Positions 36,974-45,923 are shown, numbered from the stretch's first letter. The stretch is DNA of 64,000 nt from JACMLD01 sp039919885 (GCA_039919885.1 JBDSEV010000066.1:1-64000); one strand, 5' to 3'. Notes: generated by a model not told the origin, from the letters alone. Translations and numbers: made by a program.

Positions 36974-37594
36974 TCAGGCAACATCACTATAAAAATTATC
37001 GGCGGGCGGCTTTAGCCTGAATACCTGGATGGTTTTGCAGGCATCAAACTGGTGTTGCCGGCGGAGCAACAGCAATTCATCCAGCATAAAAGACGCGTGA
37101 AACGTTTTCTGTGCATAATCCGCCATTGCTTTATTATATACCTGCTCCGGCAACCTTCCCGCAATACTCAGGTAGGGACTGCGGATCAGTCTTGCAGGCG
37201 GGCAAGCCGAAGCCTGTATAAATTCATCCACCGTTTGCAGCTGTATTGCCAGTTCCTGAAAAGGTTGTGGATCCTGCACCCGCAAATAAATGGTATGGGC
37301 CGGAATGCCACTGTAATTATTCAATGTAACCGTAAAGCTGTGCCGGGCGCCGCAGATACGCTGCATCCATTTTATGATCGTAGACTCCATGGGTTCACTC
37401 GCCAGGAAGTTTGCCACTGCTATATGTGGCGCTGTTCTGGCAGCTATCTTTTCCTGGTAATGGCCGGTAAAATAATTTTTCTCCGCTATCACCTTGCCGG
37501 ATACCCTTGCATCCGGATGCCCAACTAGCAGGTATTCAAACAAGCCGGCAGCTGGCCAGCCTGCCTCCCCCGAACAAGTTAAATTATTAAACAT
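36974..37594 (-). CDS. 2H phosphoesterase-like paralogue with both motifs altered
   Basis: A 206-residue paralogue of the preceding protein, about 30% identical by eye with the same ends (MLDELLLLRRQ versus VADSMLLLRRQ). The first motif is PHIAVAN (His kept, Thr lost) and the second is PYLSIAG (His replaced by Tyr). It is the first gene after the palindromic operator at 37616-37646, with umuD on the other side. The linkage to damage-response genes suggests a role in nucleic-acid repair, but catalysis looks unlikely. Confidence 0.75.
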   Translation of the reverse strand: MFNNLTCSGEAGWPAAGLFEYLLVGHPDARVSGKVIAEKNYFTGHYQEKIAARTAPHIAVANFLASEPMESTIIKWMQRICGARHSFTVTLNNYSGIPAHTIYLRVQDPQPFQELAIQLQTVDEFIQASACPPARLIRSPYLSIAGRLPEQVYNKAMADYAQKTFHASFMLDELLLLRRQHQFDACKTIQVFRLKPPADNFYSDVA

Positions 37595-37615
37595 AAAAGT
37601 TTGCCGTGATTAAAT

Positions 37616-37646
37616 ATTTAGCATAAATTTACTAAATAAATTAGTA
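37616..37646. promoter_or_regulatory. Palindromic operator candidate between the 2H genes and umuD
   Basis: ATTTAG and CTAAAT half-sites lie 10 bases apart and TTAGTA follows. Compared with 25342-25372, about 24 of 31 aligned positions agree, with one base more between half-sites. It sits 21 bases before the 2H start and about 77 before umuD, so one repressor could control both directions. Confidence 0.6.
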
Positions 37647-37723
37647 CAAACAAAAATCTTTTTTACTGCGCTTTTTTGCTGCTCTTCGGTTGCAGCGGCG
37701 AGTGATGAAATAAAAAATAGTAT

Positions 37724-38158
37724 ATGGATGAGGAGACTTTTTATGGCGCTGCTTACAAGGGTTCCAAACAATATCACCAGCGCGATATTAAAACAGCAGA
37801 CGCTACGGGATTCGGGGCAGCAGCGGATGATTATGCCGAGCGGGGTATTGATCTTAATGAACAGCTGATCCATAACAAACCGGCTACCTTTTTCATGCGC
37901 ATGCGCGGGGAAGCAATGGTGGGCGCAGGTATGCACAATGGTGACACCATTATAGTAGACCGGTCGCTGAAAGCTGCCAGCGGCAAAGTAGTCGTGGCTG
38001 TGCTAAACGGGGAAATGCTGGTGCGGCGACTAGAAAAGACTTTCAATAAGATACGGTTGTTGCCGGAAAATGATAAGTTTTCTGAAATCGAGATTGATCT
38101 GTCATCGAATGAATTTTCAATATGGGGTGTGGTGACGTATTCGTTGCATGTTGTTTGA
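37724..38158 (+). CDS. umuD: UmuD-like S24 family protein lacking the catalytic dyad
   Basis: A 144-residue protein with the LexA/UmuD S24 fold. FFMRMRGEAMVGAGMHNGDTIIVDRSL aligns with E. coli UmuD, but the catalytic Ser60 is Ala64 here (codon GCA) and Lys97 is Arg101 (LVRRLEK). Both sites are offset by exactly four residues, so the alignment is secure. Autocleavage to UmuD' should not occur; the protein may act uncleaved as a polymerase subunit or recruiter. It is followed after 157 bases by umuC on the same strand. The N-terminus is short and polar like other UmuD proteins. Confidence 0.88.
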   Translation: MDEETFYGAAYKGSKQYHQRDIKTADATGFGAAADDYAERGIDLNEQLIHNKPATFFMRMRGEAMVGAGMHNGDTIIVDRSLKAASGKVVVAVLNGEMLVRRLEKTFNKIRLLPENDKFSEIEIDLSSNEFSIWGVVTYSLHVV

Positions 38159-38315
38159 GCATCCGAAGCAAATAGGCGACCCGCACTTTGCGGCAGCGGT
38201 TGATTTTTTACAGTTTTCTATTTATGCGAGTAGCTCATCAACCAGGTGATAGCAAGAATTTATACACCATCACTAGCACAAAAGCCGGCACTGAGGGCGG
38301 TAAAAATTTTCACCA

Positions 38316-39662
38316 GTGGATGTAAAAGAAATAAGTAACCAGCAAGATCAGCGTACCGGCACAGCCGAATTGGACCGGGCCGCACGCTTTACCGCTATCG
38401 TCGACTGCAATAGTTTTTATTGCTCCGCGGAACGCGTATTCCGCCCCGACCTGCTGCGAAAACCGGTAGTGGTACTGAGTAACAACGACGGCTGTATTAT
38501 TTCGCGCAGCGATGAAGCAAAAAGTTTTGGTGTAGGCATGGCCGGCCCCTATTTCAAAGTAAGGCACCTTATTGAAAAACATGCCATCTCCGTATTTTCT
38601 TCCAATTACAATTTATACGGAGACATGAGCATGCGTGTAATGGATACCCTGCGCACCTTGTCGCCCTCCGTAGAAGTTTATTCGGTGGATGAAGCTTTTT
38701 TAGACCTGGGTCATATTCCTGAAAAAGACATGGCCGCCTACAGTCTTCACATAAAAGAAAGGGTAGAAGCCTGGACCGGTATCTCTGTCTCTATCGGTGT
38801 TGCCCCCACGAAAACACTTGCTAAAATGGCCAATAACCTGGCAAAAAAAAATAAAAAAGCAACCAACTGTATCTACATACTCGCAGACGAAGCCGCACAG
38901 CGCGTCGCCCTGCAACAAACCCGGGTGGGTGATATCTGGGGTGTAGGAAATGCGTATGCCGGCAAACTGCTGAACCTCGGTGTTATTAGCGCCTGGGATT
39001 TGCGCAACATGAGTGAAGCCTGGGCCCATCATCACCTGGGTGGCGTAGTGGGTGCCCGGCTGATAAGGGAATTAAAGGGCGAACCGTGCATCGAAAGGAA
39101 GAACCCTTTGGAAACAAAAAAGATGATTGCTACTACCCGGATGTTTGGCACGCCGGTTAACAATATTGCCGACATCAGGGAAGCAGTGGCTACGTACACG
39201 TCCCGCGCGGCAGAAAAGCTGCGCCGGCAGCAGAGTGCCGCTACTATCATTAGTGTATTTATTGTTGCAAAGGACCAGGATCACCAAATCGACTTTCATC
39301 ATGGCTCCGCGGTGAGCTCCTGTATTACCTTACCGGCAGCTACCGCTGTTACCAATGAACTGATAAAACCCGCGGTACAGCTCATAGACCGTTTGTATGA
39401 ACCCGGAACTTTTTATAAAAAAGCCGGTGTAATGCTAAGTGGCCTGGTGCCGGATACCTCCGTGCAATCCAATATGTTTTTAGCCGGGGCGAAAAAGGGA
39501 AGCAGCATGTTGATGAACATGATGGATAATGTAAACTTCAGCATGCGTGATGACGTATTAAAATTTGCGACATCCGGTACCACGCGCAATTGGAAGATGC
39601 GGCAGGAACTGCGCAGCCCGCGCTATACCTCGCGTTGGGATGAATTGTACGAAGTGCATTGA
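38316..39662 (+). CDS. umuC: Y-family translesion DNA polymerase UmuC
   Basis: A 448-residue error-prone polymerase (subunit of Pol V). The first metal Asp is in IVDCNSFYCSAERVF (residue 30), the second pair in YSVDEAFLDL (125-126), and the DNA-binding HhH region around GVAPTKTLAKMANNLAKK and VGDIWGVGNAY is present. The C-terminal RNWKMRQELRSPRYTSRWDEL is the UmuC signature. It starts with GTG at 38316, since no ATG precedes the catalytic domain. All polymerase residues are kept, in contrast to umuD. Confidence 0.94.
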   Translation: MDVKEISNQQDQRTGTAELDRAARFTAIVDCNSFYCSAERVFRPDLLRKPVVVLSNNDGCIISRSDEAKSFGVGMAGPYFKVRHLIEKHAISVFSSNYNLYGDMSMRVMDTLRTLSPSVEVYSVDEAFLDLGHIPEKDMAAYSLHIKERVEAWTGISVSIGVAPTKTLAKMANNLAKKNKKATNCIYILADEAAQRVALQQTRVGDIWGVGNAYAGKLLNLGVISAWDLRNMSEAWAHHHLGGVVGARLIRELKGEPCIERKNPLETKKMIATTRMFGTPVNNIADIREAVATYTSRAAEKLRRQQSAATIISVFIVAKDQDHQIDFHHGSAVSSCITLPAATAVTNELIKPAVQLIDRLYEPGTFYKKAGVMLSGLVPDTSVQSNMFLAGAKKGSSMLMNMMDNVNFSMRDDVLKFATSGTTRNWKMRQELRSPRYTSRWDELYEVH

Positions 39663-39675
39663 CCATAGAAATCAC

Positions 39676-40311
39676 TCAAATTGCTGCTGGTTGCTGGCCA
39701 GGCTTTGCATAAGAGAGCCGGATAAGTGGGGCCGGTGTATAATAGGCGTCAGCCCCTAGCGATGCCAGTGTACCGGCAGCTTCCAGCGCCAGAAAACCAT
39801 CCGGTTGAACAACCGAAGAATCAATAAATATATCTGTAACTGTACCGATAACAAGAAAAGTATTGTTCTGCCGGATGGGCACAATCTCCGCCAGCTGGAG
39901 AGCATATTTAACTGCACTTGCCGCAACCAGCGGTGCAATGATACCTGCTTTAAAGGTAGTATCCAGGTTAACCGCTTCAAACTCATTGATGCCGGTAGCA
40001 TATTTGGCGCTTGTCTGGTGCGCCTCCTTTACAAAAGCAGCGCTGATATGATTGATGGTATAAATTCCGTTGGTTTCTATATTGCGCATGGTATGTTGCG
40101 TTGCCGCAAGGGGGCGATTGATGAAACCCACCAGCGCAGGGTTTGATCCCAGGTGAATAAGGCTGCTGAAGACAGCGAGATTGGGTAAGCCTTCATTGCT
40201 GATGGTACCAATAAGGCTTACTGACTTGTATCCCGTTAAACTATTGATGAAGTTGGATCGGTAAAACCGTTCCCATTGTTGAATAGCCGGACCATCAAAG
40301 TGTTGTTGCAT
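39676..40311 (-). CDS. Flavin reductase family protein
   Basis: A 211-residue FMN-binding split-barrel protein. The YKSVSLIGTISNEGLPNLAVFS strand pattern and HTMRNIETNGIYTINHI are typical of flavin reductases that supply reduced flavin or act on small molecules. Nearby genes give no clue to the partner. It converges with umuC (13 bases apart). Confidence 0.9.
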   Translation of the reverse strand: MQQHFDGPAIQQWERFYRSNFINSLTGYKSVSLIGTISNEGLPNLAVFSSLIHLGSNPALVGFINRPLAATQHTMRNIETNGIYTINHISAAFVKEAHQTSAKYATGINEFEAVNLDTTFKAGIIAPLVAASAVKYALQLAEIVPIRQNNTFLVIGTVTDIFIDSSVVQPDGFLALEAAGTLASLGADAYYTPAPLIRLSYAKPGQQPAAI

Positions 40312-40626
40312 ATATTAAAAACATCCGTTTGCAAAAATGGTTGCGTGTGTTGCAACATTCCGGTGCGTGGTGAGCGCAGCTGCGCGAGCGGGGTAGGATA
40401 CGTACCGGGTCCGGAAAAGTACCACCAGCCCTGGGGCGAAGCATCCATTGTCCGCAAACGGGCGTGCTCCTCAGTGCGGCATTGCCTGTCGTGTTGCGTG
40501 TTCTGCACAGCACCAGCTGCACTTTTTACCGCTTCACCGATTCCCAAAGGCGTTTCGCCGGAAAGACCGCGAAATCATACCATCCTTTAAAATATAATAC
40601 CTTGTCACCCGTCTACCTTCTTATAC
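40312..40626. other. 315-base intergenic region with no supported gene
   Basis: A 103-codon minus-strand frame (40236-40547) and a plus-strand frame (40276-40590) overlap each other and the flavin reductase; both look like non-coding sequence. It must contain the promoters of the flavin reductase and the sigma factor gene. I see a TACCTTG sequence shortly before the sigma factor start but no convincing -33 box. Confidence 0.45.
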
Positions 40627-41205
40627 ATGGAGGAGCTACTGACGATACCGGAAGACATGACAACTGAACAAAAAAACAATATAACCAGCGTCATCAACAA
40701 CTACAGCAGGCGCCTGCTGGGTTTTATACGGAAGCGCGTAGTAAACGAAGCCGATGCAGAGGATATCCTGCAGGATGTGTTTTATCAACTGATCGGCAAT
40801 ACGCAGCCCATAGAACAATTGACGGGCTGGTTATTTACGGTAGCGCGCAACAAAATCACTGACAAACAACGCAAAAAGAAACCCGAAGCGCTGGAAGACC
40901 TGTATTCGTTTTCGTCGGAAGAAATCGCCTTTGATTGGACAGAAATTTTCTTTGATGATACGGACAACCCCGAAACCGCGTACCTGCGTACCATATTTTG
41001 GGAAACGCTTGAAAATGCACTCAACGAATTACCAACGGAACAAAAAGAAGTTTTTGTACTGAATGAAATTGACGGCATTCCGTTTAAAGAGATTGCAAAA
41101 AAAACAGGACAGTCGGTCAATACGTTGTTGTCGAGAAAAAGATATGCAGTATTACACCTGCGCGACAGGCTGGGTGTATTAAAAGATGAATTATTAAACT
41201 ATTAA
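40627..41205 (+). CDS. RNA polymerase sigma factor, sigma-70/ECF type
   Basis: A 192-residue sigma factor. Region 2 spans about 22-90 (RRLLGFIRKRVVNEADAEDILQD, then GWLFTVARNKITDKQRKK), and region 4 about 130-180 (LNELPTEQKEVFVLNEIDGIPFKEIAKKTGQS). It directs RNA polymerase to a special promoter class. The small membrane protein downstream (11 bases) may hold it inactive. The second in-frame ATG at 40660 is an alternative start. Confidence 0.9.
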   Translation: MEELLTIPEDMTTEQKNNITSVINNYSRRLLGFIRKRVVNEADAEDILQDVFYQLIGNTQPIEQLTGWLFTVARNKITDKQRKKKPEALEDLYSFSSEEIAFDWTEIFFDDTDNPETAYLRTIFWETLENALNELPTEQKEVFVLNEIDGIPFKEIAKKTGQSVNTLLSRKRYAVLHLRDRLGVLKDELLNY

Positions 41206-41216
41206 AATAAGAAAAA

Positions 41217-41591
41217 ATGAGAAAGGTATTTTTTATGAAAAAAGCAATTGCCATACTGGTTTTTGTATGCGCTTTTATTGTAGGGCTTAGTTTTACCGTG
41301 ATGGCTATCTGGAACAATGTGCTGGTAGATGTGCTACATGTAGGTGTCATTAATTTCTGGCAGGCATTGGGCATTTTTGGCCTGGCTAAAATATTGTTTG
41401 GCGGTTTTCCCGGTAAATGGGGAGGCGGTGGAAGGCCAGGCCACTGGCGCCAGCAGATGGGAGAAGGCATGAAAGAAAAATGGATGAACATGACACCCGA
41501 AGAAAGGGAAACTTTTAAACAAGATTGGAAAAAACGCTGTAGCACGGGCTGGAGAAGGCCTGCATCGCCACAGGATCGTAAAGAAAACTAA
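41217..41591 (+). CDS. Small membrane protein linked to the sigma factor
   Basis: A 124-residue protein with two hydrophobic helices (about 8-31 and 40-62) and a Gly/Trp-rich tail with a charged helix (MKEKWMNMTPEERETFKQDWKKR). This tail resembles the LTPEER segments of CpxP/Spy-like proteins, which bind metal or misfolded proteins, but the match is short. Position after a sigma gene is typical of anti-sigma factors, although no zinc anti-sigma motif is present. Function unknown. Confidence 0.7.
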   Translation: MRKVFFMKKAIAILVFVCAFIVGLSFTVMAIWNNVLVDVLHVGVINFWQALGIFGLAKILFGGFPGKWGGGGRPGHWRQQMGEGMKEKWMNMTPEERETFKQDWKKRCSTGWRRPASPQDRKEN

Positions 41592-41727
41592 TTTTCAACG
41601 CAAATACGGGGCAGATGATGGCCTGCAAATTATTGCTTATTTACACATCCGGCATCAGCACAACCCATACGGTTAGCCTGTTGAAAAGGAAATAAAGAAA
41701 AAAATAGTATCACCAACACTTCTGAAT

Positions 41728-41943
41728 ATGCAAATTCTTGTTTTTAAAACCAATGTGGCCAGCAGGAAAAAAGTAGCTGCGCTGGCGCCATACCTCAGGA
41801 ACATACAAGGCATTATTAAATGGAATGTAGATCTGCAGGACGTAGACAAAGTACTACGCATTGAATGTGACAGTATTCCAGGAGGAATCATTGAAAACAG
41901 CCTGCAACAAGCTGGATATTATTGTAAAGAATTAGCTGGATAA
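41728..41943 (+). CDS. Small HMA-like (ferredoxin-fold) protein without CxxC
   Basis: A 71-residue protein with the strand-helix-strand-strand-helix-strand pattern of heavy-metal-associated domains (MQILVFKTNVASRKKVAALAPYL, then RIECDSIPGGIIENSLQQAGYYCKEL). The metal-binding CxxC is missing, so it is not a copper chaperone. Similar orphan domains occur in Bacteroidota. It may be read from the sigma operon transcript or from its own promoter. Confidence 0.7.
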   Translation: MQILVFKTNVASRKKVAALAPYLRNIQGIIKWNVDLQDVDKVLRIECDSIPGGIIENSLQQAGYYCKELAG

Positions 41944-42054
41944 ATTAAAACTACAAAATGATACTGATAAATTTTATACGGCGCATTTTAACTAAGTGCA
42001 AGGCAATCGACACAAACCCTTACCTTATCTTCTGAGCCTCCGTGGGTAAGATTA

Positions 42055-44721
42055 TTAGCTTGCGGCAAAAGTTGCATTATTAGGCTCTTCTGCTGCTGTG
42101 TTTTTTTTGTTACCGTATTCGCTAATAAGTTCTGCCACGAGGGCCGTCCACCCTGTTTGGTGATTAGCGCCCAGGCCTTTGCCATTGTCGCCATGGAAAT
42201 ACTCATAAAACAAAACCAGGTGTTCATTGCCAGGCAGCTGGTAAAACCAATTGTATTCTCCATAGAGACGACGCTTGCCATCTGCATCTTTTTCAAATAA
42301 GGAAATCACGCGCCTGGTCAGTTCATCGGCCACAGCATCCAGGTTCATTTTTATTCCGGAACCAGTGGGATACTCCACCATCAGGTTATCGCCATAAAAA
42401 TCCCCGTATTTGCGAATAGACTGTATAATCAGGAAATTAATGGGTATCCATACCGGCCCGCGCCAGTTACTGTTTCCCCCAAACATATCGGAAGTAGAGT
42501 CGCCCGGGTCGTAATGGATACTGTATACAATTCCTTCTACCGTTACAGAATAAGGATGGTCTTCATGGTATTTAGACAATGCCCTTATACCACCATCTGA
42601 AAGAAACCCTTTTTCATCCAGTATTCGTATAAGCAATGCCTCCAGCCGGTCTTTGGGTACAAGCGATAAAAGTAATTCTTCTCCATCTCCCCTTTCTTCA
42701 TTTGGCCAGAACTTTTTATTTCTTTTGCGGTACTGCTCAAACCAGGTGATGCGTTTTTTGAAGTCCTGCAATTTATTCAACACTTTTTTGCTGATGGTAG
42801 AAACTGCATACAAAGAGGTAAGCCCCACGATGGATTGTATCCGCAACGGTAGCGGATCAGCCCCTGCTACACACAATACGTCATAAAAGAATTTATCTTC
42901 GTCGTTCCATAAACCATGTTCGTTCAATGCTTCCGCTACAAAAACAAAGTGTTCAAAAAATTTGGTGGCGGTATCTTCAAAAGCCTCGTCGTGCATGGCA
43001 ATTTCAAGGGCAATATCCATCATATCCAGTGCATAGGTACCCATCCAGCTGGTACCATCGGCCTGCTCAAGTTGCGTTTCCCCTGAGAAATGGAAACTCC
43101 TGTTAAATACACCAATGTTATCAAGGCCAAGGAATCCACCCTCAAATATATTGTTGCCATTTACGTCCTTGCGATTTATCCACCAGGTGAAATTGATAAG
43201 CAGTTTCTGGAAAACTTTTTTCAGGAAAACAATATCTCCCACTCCGCCTTTTTGCTTTTTTTCAATGTTGTACACCTGCATCGCCGCCCAGCCCTGCACC
43301 GGCGGATTAACATCACTGAAATTCCATTCGTATGCCGGCAGCTGGCCATCCGGCTTCATGTACCACTCACGCATTATAAGCAGCAGCTGGTGCTTGGCGA
43401 AAGTAGGATCGGCAACGGCCATTGAAATACACTGGAAAGCAAGATCCCATGCAGCATACCAGGGATATTCCCATTTATCGGGCATGGAGATGATGTCCTG
43501 GTTTTTCAGGTGCTTCCAGTCGTTGTTGCGGCCAGTCATTTTACCAACACTTACCGGCGTAATTCCGTCATCGGTAGACAGCCACCGCTCCACATCAAAA
43601 TGATAGTATTGTTTGCTCCATAGCAGGCCGGCGAGTGCCTGGCGTTGAATATTTGCCATGTCGTCACTCATGCCTTTGGGCAGAATGGCCGCATAGTAAT
43701 CGTTGGCTTCCGCTTTTCTTGTATCGAATATTTTTTCAAACCCGCTTACAAAAGCATTGTCCATGTCTTTATTGCTGAGCCGGCAATAAATGGTTTTGGT
43801 TTCCCCGGCGGCTACTTTCATTTTGTAAACGGCGGAAAATTTTGTCCCGTTTTTTTTATTGCGCAATGCCGGCAGGTTCTCGCCGTTTATAATAGCATCA
43901 TGAAATGCATCTTTTACAAAAATGCTTTCATTGGGTGTATTGGTTATCTTTTGGGTATTGGTCTCATTTTCTGTAAATAACCGGTCGGAGGGTGGCTGAA
44001 AATAAAAAAAGTAGTTATCCAGCCGTTCGTGCTCTGCACGCACGCATGTTTTACCAACAGCAGTGAGCAACGGCTTTTTATCGAGGCCGCCATAATTCCA
44101 GCGGTTGTAAAACCAAAGCGTTGGCAATACGGTTATTTCGGCAGGCTTTGAATAGCGGTTGGTTATATTAATTTTTATGAAGATATCCTGCACGCCTTGT
44201 TTAGCGTAAGTGACCATCACATCAAAATACTGACTGTTGTCGAATACACCAGTGTCAAGTATTTCGTATTCCGGATCTTCTTTGCCACGGTTGCGGTTTT
44301 CGTCTTTTAATTTATCATATGGAAAAGCTTGTTGCGGATATTTATACAAAAATTCCATGTAAGAATGCGTAGGAATATTGTCTAAATAATAATACAATTC
44401 CTTAACATCTTCGCCATGGTTGCCCTGGCTGTTGCCGACGCCGAACATGCGTTCTTTTAAGATTGGATCTTTGCCATTCCAAAGAGCAATCGCAAAACAA
44501 AGGTTTTGAAAGTAATCTGAAATGCCGGCGATACCATCCTCGCCCCAGCGGTAAACGCGGCTATGGGCATGGTCAAAAGGAAAATAATGCCATGCATCGC
44601 CGTTTGTACTATAGTCTTCTCTTACCGTACCCCACTGGCGTTCGCTGAGGTAAGGCCCCCATTGTACGAGTGGTATCTCCCGGGTTGCATTTACTGCAAG
44701 GCGTTGGTGTTCTGCTGTCAT
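42055..44721 (-). CDS. GH63/MGH1-like glucosidase
   Basis: An 888-residue cytosolic protein with no signal peptide. The start (VQWGPYLSERQWGTVREDYS, then FPFDHAHSRVYRWGEDGI) is the usual opening of bacterial proteins related to processing alpha-glucosidase I, glycoside hydrolase family 63. The (alpha/alpha)6 barrel signs include YPWYAAWDLAFQ and GNSNWRGPVWIPINFL. These enzymes act on mannosylglycerate, glucosylglycerate or glucosides; which is not clear here. Monocistronic. Confidence 0.88.
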   Translation of the reverse strand: MTAEHQRLAVNATREIPLVQWGPYLSERQWGTVREDYSTNGDAWHYFPFDHAHSRVYRWGEDGIAGISDYFQNLCFAIALWNGKDPILKERMFGVGNSQGNHGEDVKELYYYLDNIPTHSYMEFLYKYPQQAFPYDKLKDENRNRGKEDPEYEILDTGVFDNSQYFDVMVTYAKQGVQDIFIKINITNRYSKPAEITVLPTLWFYNRWNYGGLDKKPLLTAVGKTCVRAEHERLDNYFFYFQPPSDRLFTENETNTQKITNTPNESIFVKDAFHDAIINGENLPALRNKKNGTKFSAVYKMKVAAGETKTIYCRLSNKDMDNAFVSGFEKIFDTRKAEANDYYAAILPKGMSDDMANIQRQALAGLLWSKQYYHFDVERWLSTDDGITPVSVGKMTGRNNDWKHLKNQDIISMPDKWEYPWYAAWDLAFQCISMAVADPTFAKHQLLLIMREWYMKPDGQLPAYEWNFSDVNPPVQGWAAMQVYNIEKKQKGGVGDIVFLKKVFQKLLINFTWWINRKDVNGNNIFEGGFLGLDNIGVFNRSFHFSGETQLEQADGTSWMGTYALDMMDIALEIAMHDEAFEDTATKFFEHFVFVAEALNEHGLWNDEDKFFYDVLCVAGADPLPLRIQSIVGLTSLYAVSTISKKVLNKLQDFKKRITWFEQYRKRNKKFWPNEERGDGEELLLSLVPKDRLEALLIRILDEKGFLSDGGIRALSKYHEDHPYSVTVEGIVYSIHYDPGDSTSDMFGGNSNWRGPVWIPINFLIIQSIRKYGDFYGDNLMVEYPTGSGIKMNLDAVADELTRRVISLFEKDADGKRRLYGEYNWFYQLPGNEHLVLFYEYFHGDNGKGLGANHQTGWTALVAELISEYGNKKNTAAEEPNNATFAAS

Positions 44722-44941
44722 GCTGTTGATTTAATACCTGGCGCACTGCTTAAAAACTAACTGCGGCACGGCTTGTTCCTGAAAATACCTTTATTGCAGT
44801 TAAGCCCATTATACAACGGGGCACACTGCTGTCTGGCCATTGCTGTAAAAGCTCTTTAAAATGCATTTGTTACTGCACAGCGTTTTCCGGTAAACAATTG
44901 TTACTAATCGCGAAATTAATTAATAAGGGGCAATCGGCCAT

Positions 44942-45769
44942 TTATTGATATTTTGTCATCAAATCAAACAGTATTTTTTTATCGGGTTCCGTGATCATCC
45001 GCGAAGAATCTCCCTGGATAAAATGCAATTTAAAAGAATATACTGCCGATGCGCTGTCCTGTATATTGTATCCTATAATGCGCAATGCCTGCAGGGAATT
45101 AAAATGCTCCGGCACCTGGGTGCAAGTGGTATCGTACCATAAACCAAATCCGTTGCTGGCCAGTTGCTGCCAGGGGAAATTCCTGTTGGGATCAACTTTT
45201 CTGCCAGGCGCAATATCTGCATGACCAACAAAATTTGCCGCCGGTATATTGTATTGTTTCTTTAAATTGGCGAGCAGCCGAAGCAGACTGTTTACCTGTG
45301 CATCGGTAAAAGTTTCAAAACCATTATTGTCAATTTCTATACCAATACTGCTGCTGTTAATATCTGAGTTACTGCCCCACCTGGCCGCACCGCCGTGCCA
45401 TGCACGCAGGTAATCATTGAGCATGTGGTGAATGGTGCCGTCTTTGCAAATCACATAATGTGCACTTACCTGTGTTTGGGCCATGGTAAATGTTTTTAGT
45501 GTTTGTTCGCAACTGTTTTGCGCGGTATGGTGGATGACCACAAAATTTGGTTTGCGCAGGCTGAAATTGGTAGTGCCCACCGCGTAGGGTGGTGGTTGCA
45601 GCGAATCCTGCTGGGGAAAACTGCGCAGCTGTTTTGAAAAAGCCTTTACCTCTTGCCGGTATATTTTATTGGTAGCGCGGTAGGGATTGCGCACACAAGC
45701 AATCGCAATGCAGGCAAGCAGCACACAGCATCCGTACAAATACCAGCGATTGAAAAACGAAAACAACAT
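44942..45769 (-). CDS. N-acetylmuramoyl-L-alanine amidase lipoprotein (Amidase_2 family)
   Basis: A 275-residue lipoprotein. Its hydrophobic N-terminus ends in CIAIAC, a plausible lipobox. The Amidase_2 (AmpD/PGRP type) zinc sites are FVVIHHTAQ (first His), the mid His in RAWHGGAARWG, and the VGHADIAPGRKVDPNRNFPW end with the last His and a conserved Asp/Lys. It cuts the MurNAc-peptide bond. The lipid anchor places it at the periplasmic face of the outer or inner membrane. This is the second amidase in the window; the first is at 3146. Confidence 0.9.
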   Translation of the reverse strand: MLFSFFNRWYLYGCCVLLACIAIACVRNPYRATNKIYRQEVKAFSKQLRSFPQQDSLQPPPYAVGTTNFSLRKPNFVVIHHTAQNSCEQTLKTFTMAQTQVSAHYVICKDGTIHHMLNDYLRAWHGGAARWGSNSDINSSSIGIEIDNNGFETFTDAQVNSLLRLLANLKKQYNIPAANFVGHADIAPGRKVDPNRNFPWQQLASNGFGLWYDTTCTQVPEHFNSLQALRIIGYNIQDSASAVYSFKLHFIQGDSSRMITEPDKKILFDLMTKYQ

Positions 45770-45867
45770 CAGCGGTTTATTTTTTGTAAATATAATTAAT
45801 GCCGGGTGTAAGTTATTTGTTAATGCTGTGCCTTGGGCACGAGCAGTTGTGCAGGCAGCAAAAAAAA

Positions 45868-45894
45868 CCTGTTCAAATGTTTAGATTGAACAGG
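45868..45894 (-). terminator. Terminator after the acyl-CoA dehydrogenase gene
   Basis: CCTGTTCAA and TTGAACAGG arms form a 9-bp stem with a 9-base loop; on the minus strand T residues follow. Confidence 0.85.
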
Positions 45895-45923
45895 CTTTTC
45901 TAAGATAACAGTATGCAATTGGG

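Noticed and set aside
37831..38046. Minus-strand frame inside umuD
   Set aside because: It is the antisense shadow of a gene with clear S24 fold signatures.
40236..40590. Overlapping frames between the flavin reductase and sigma factor
   Set aside because: They overlap each other on opposite strands, one overlaps the flavin reductase gene, and neither has protein character.
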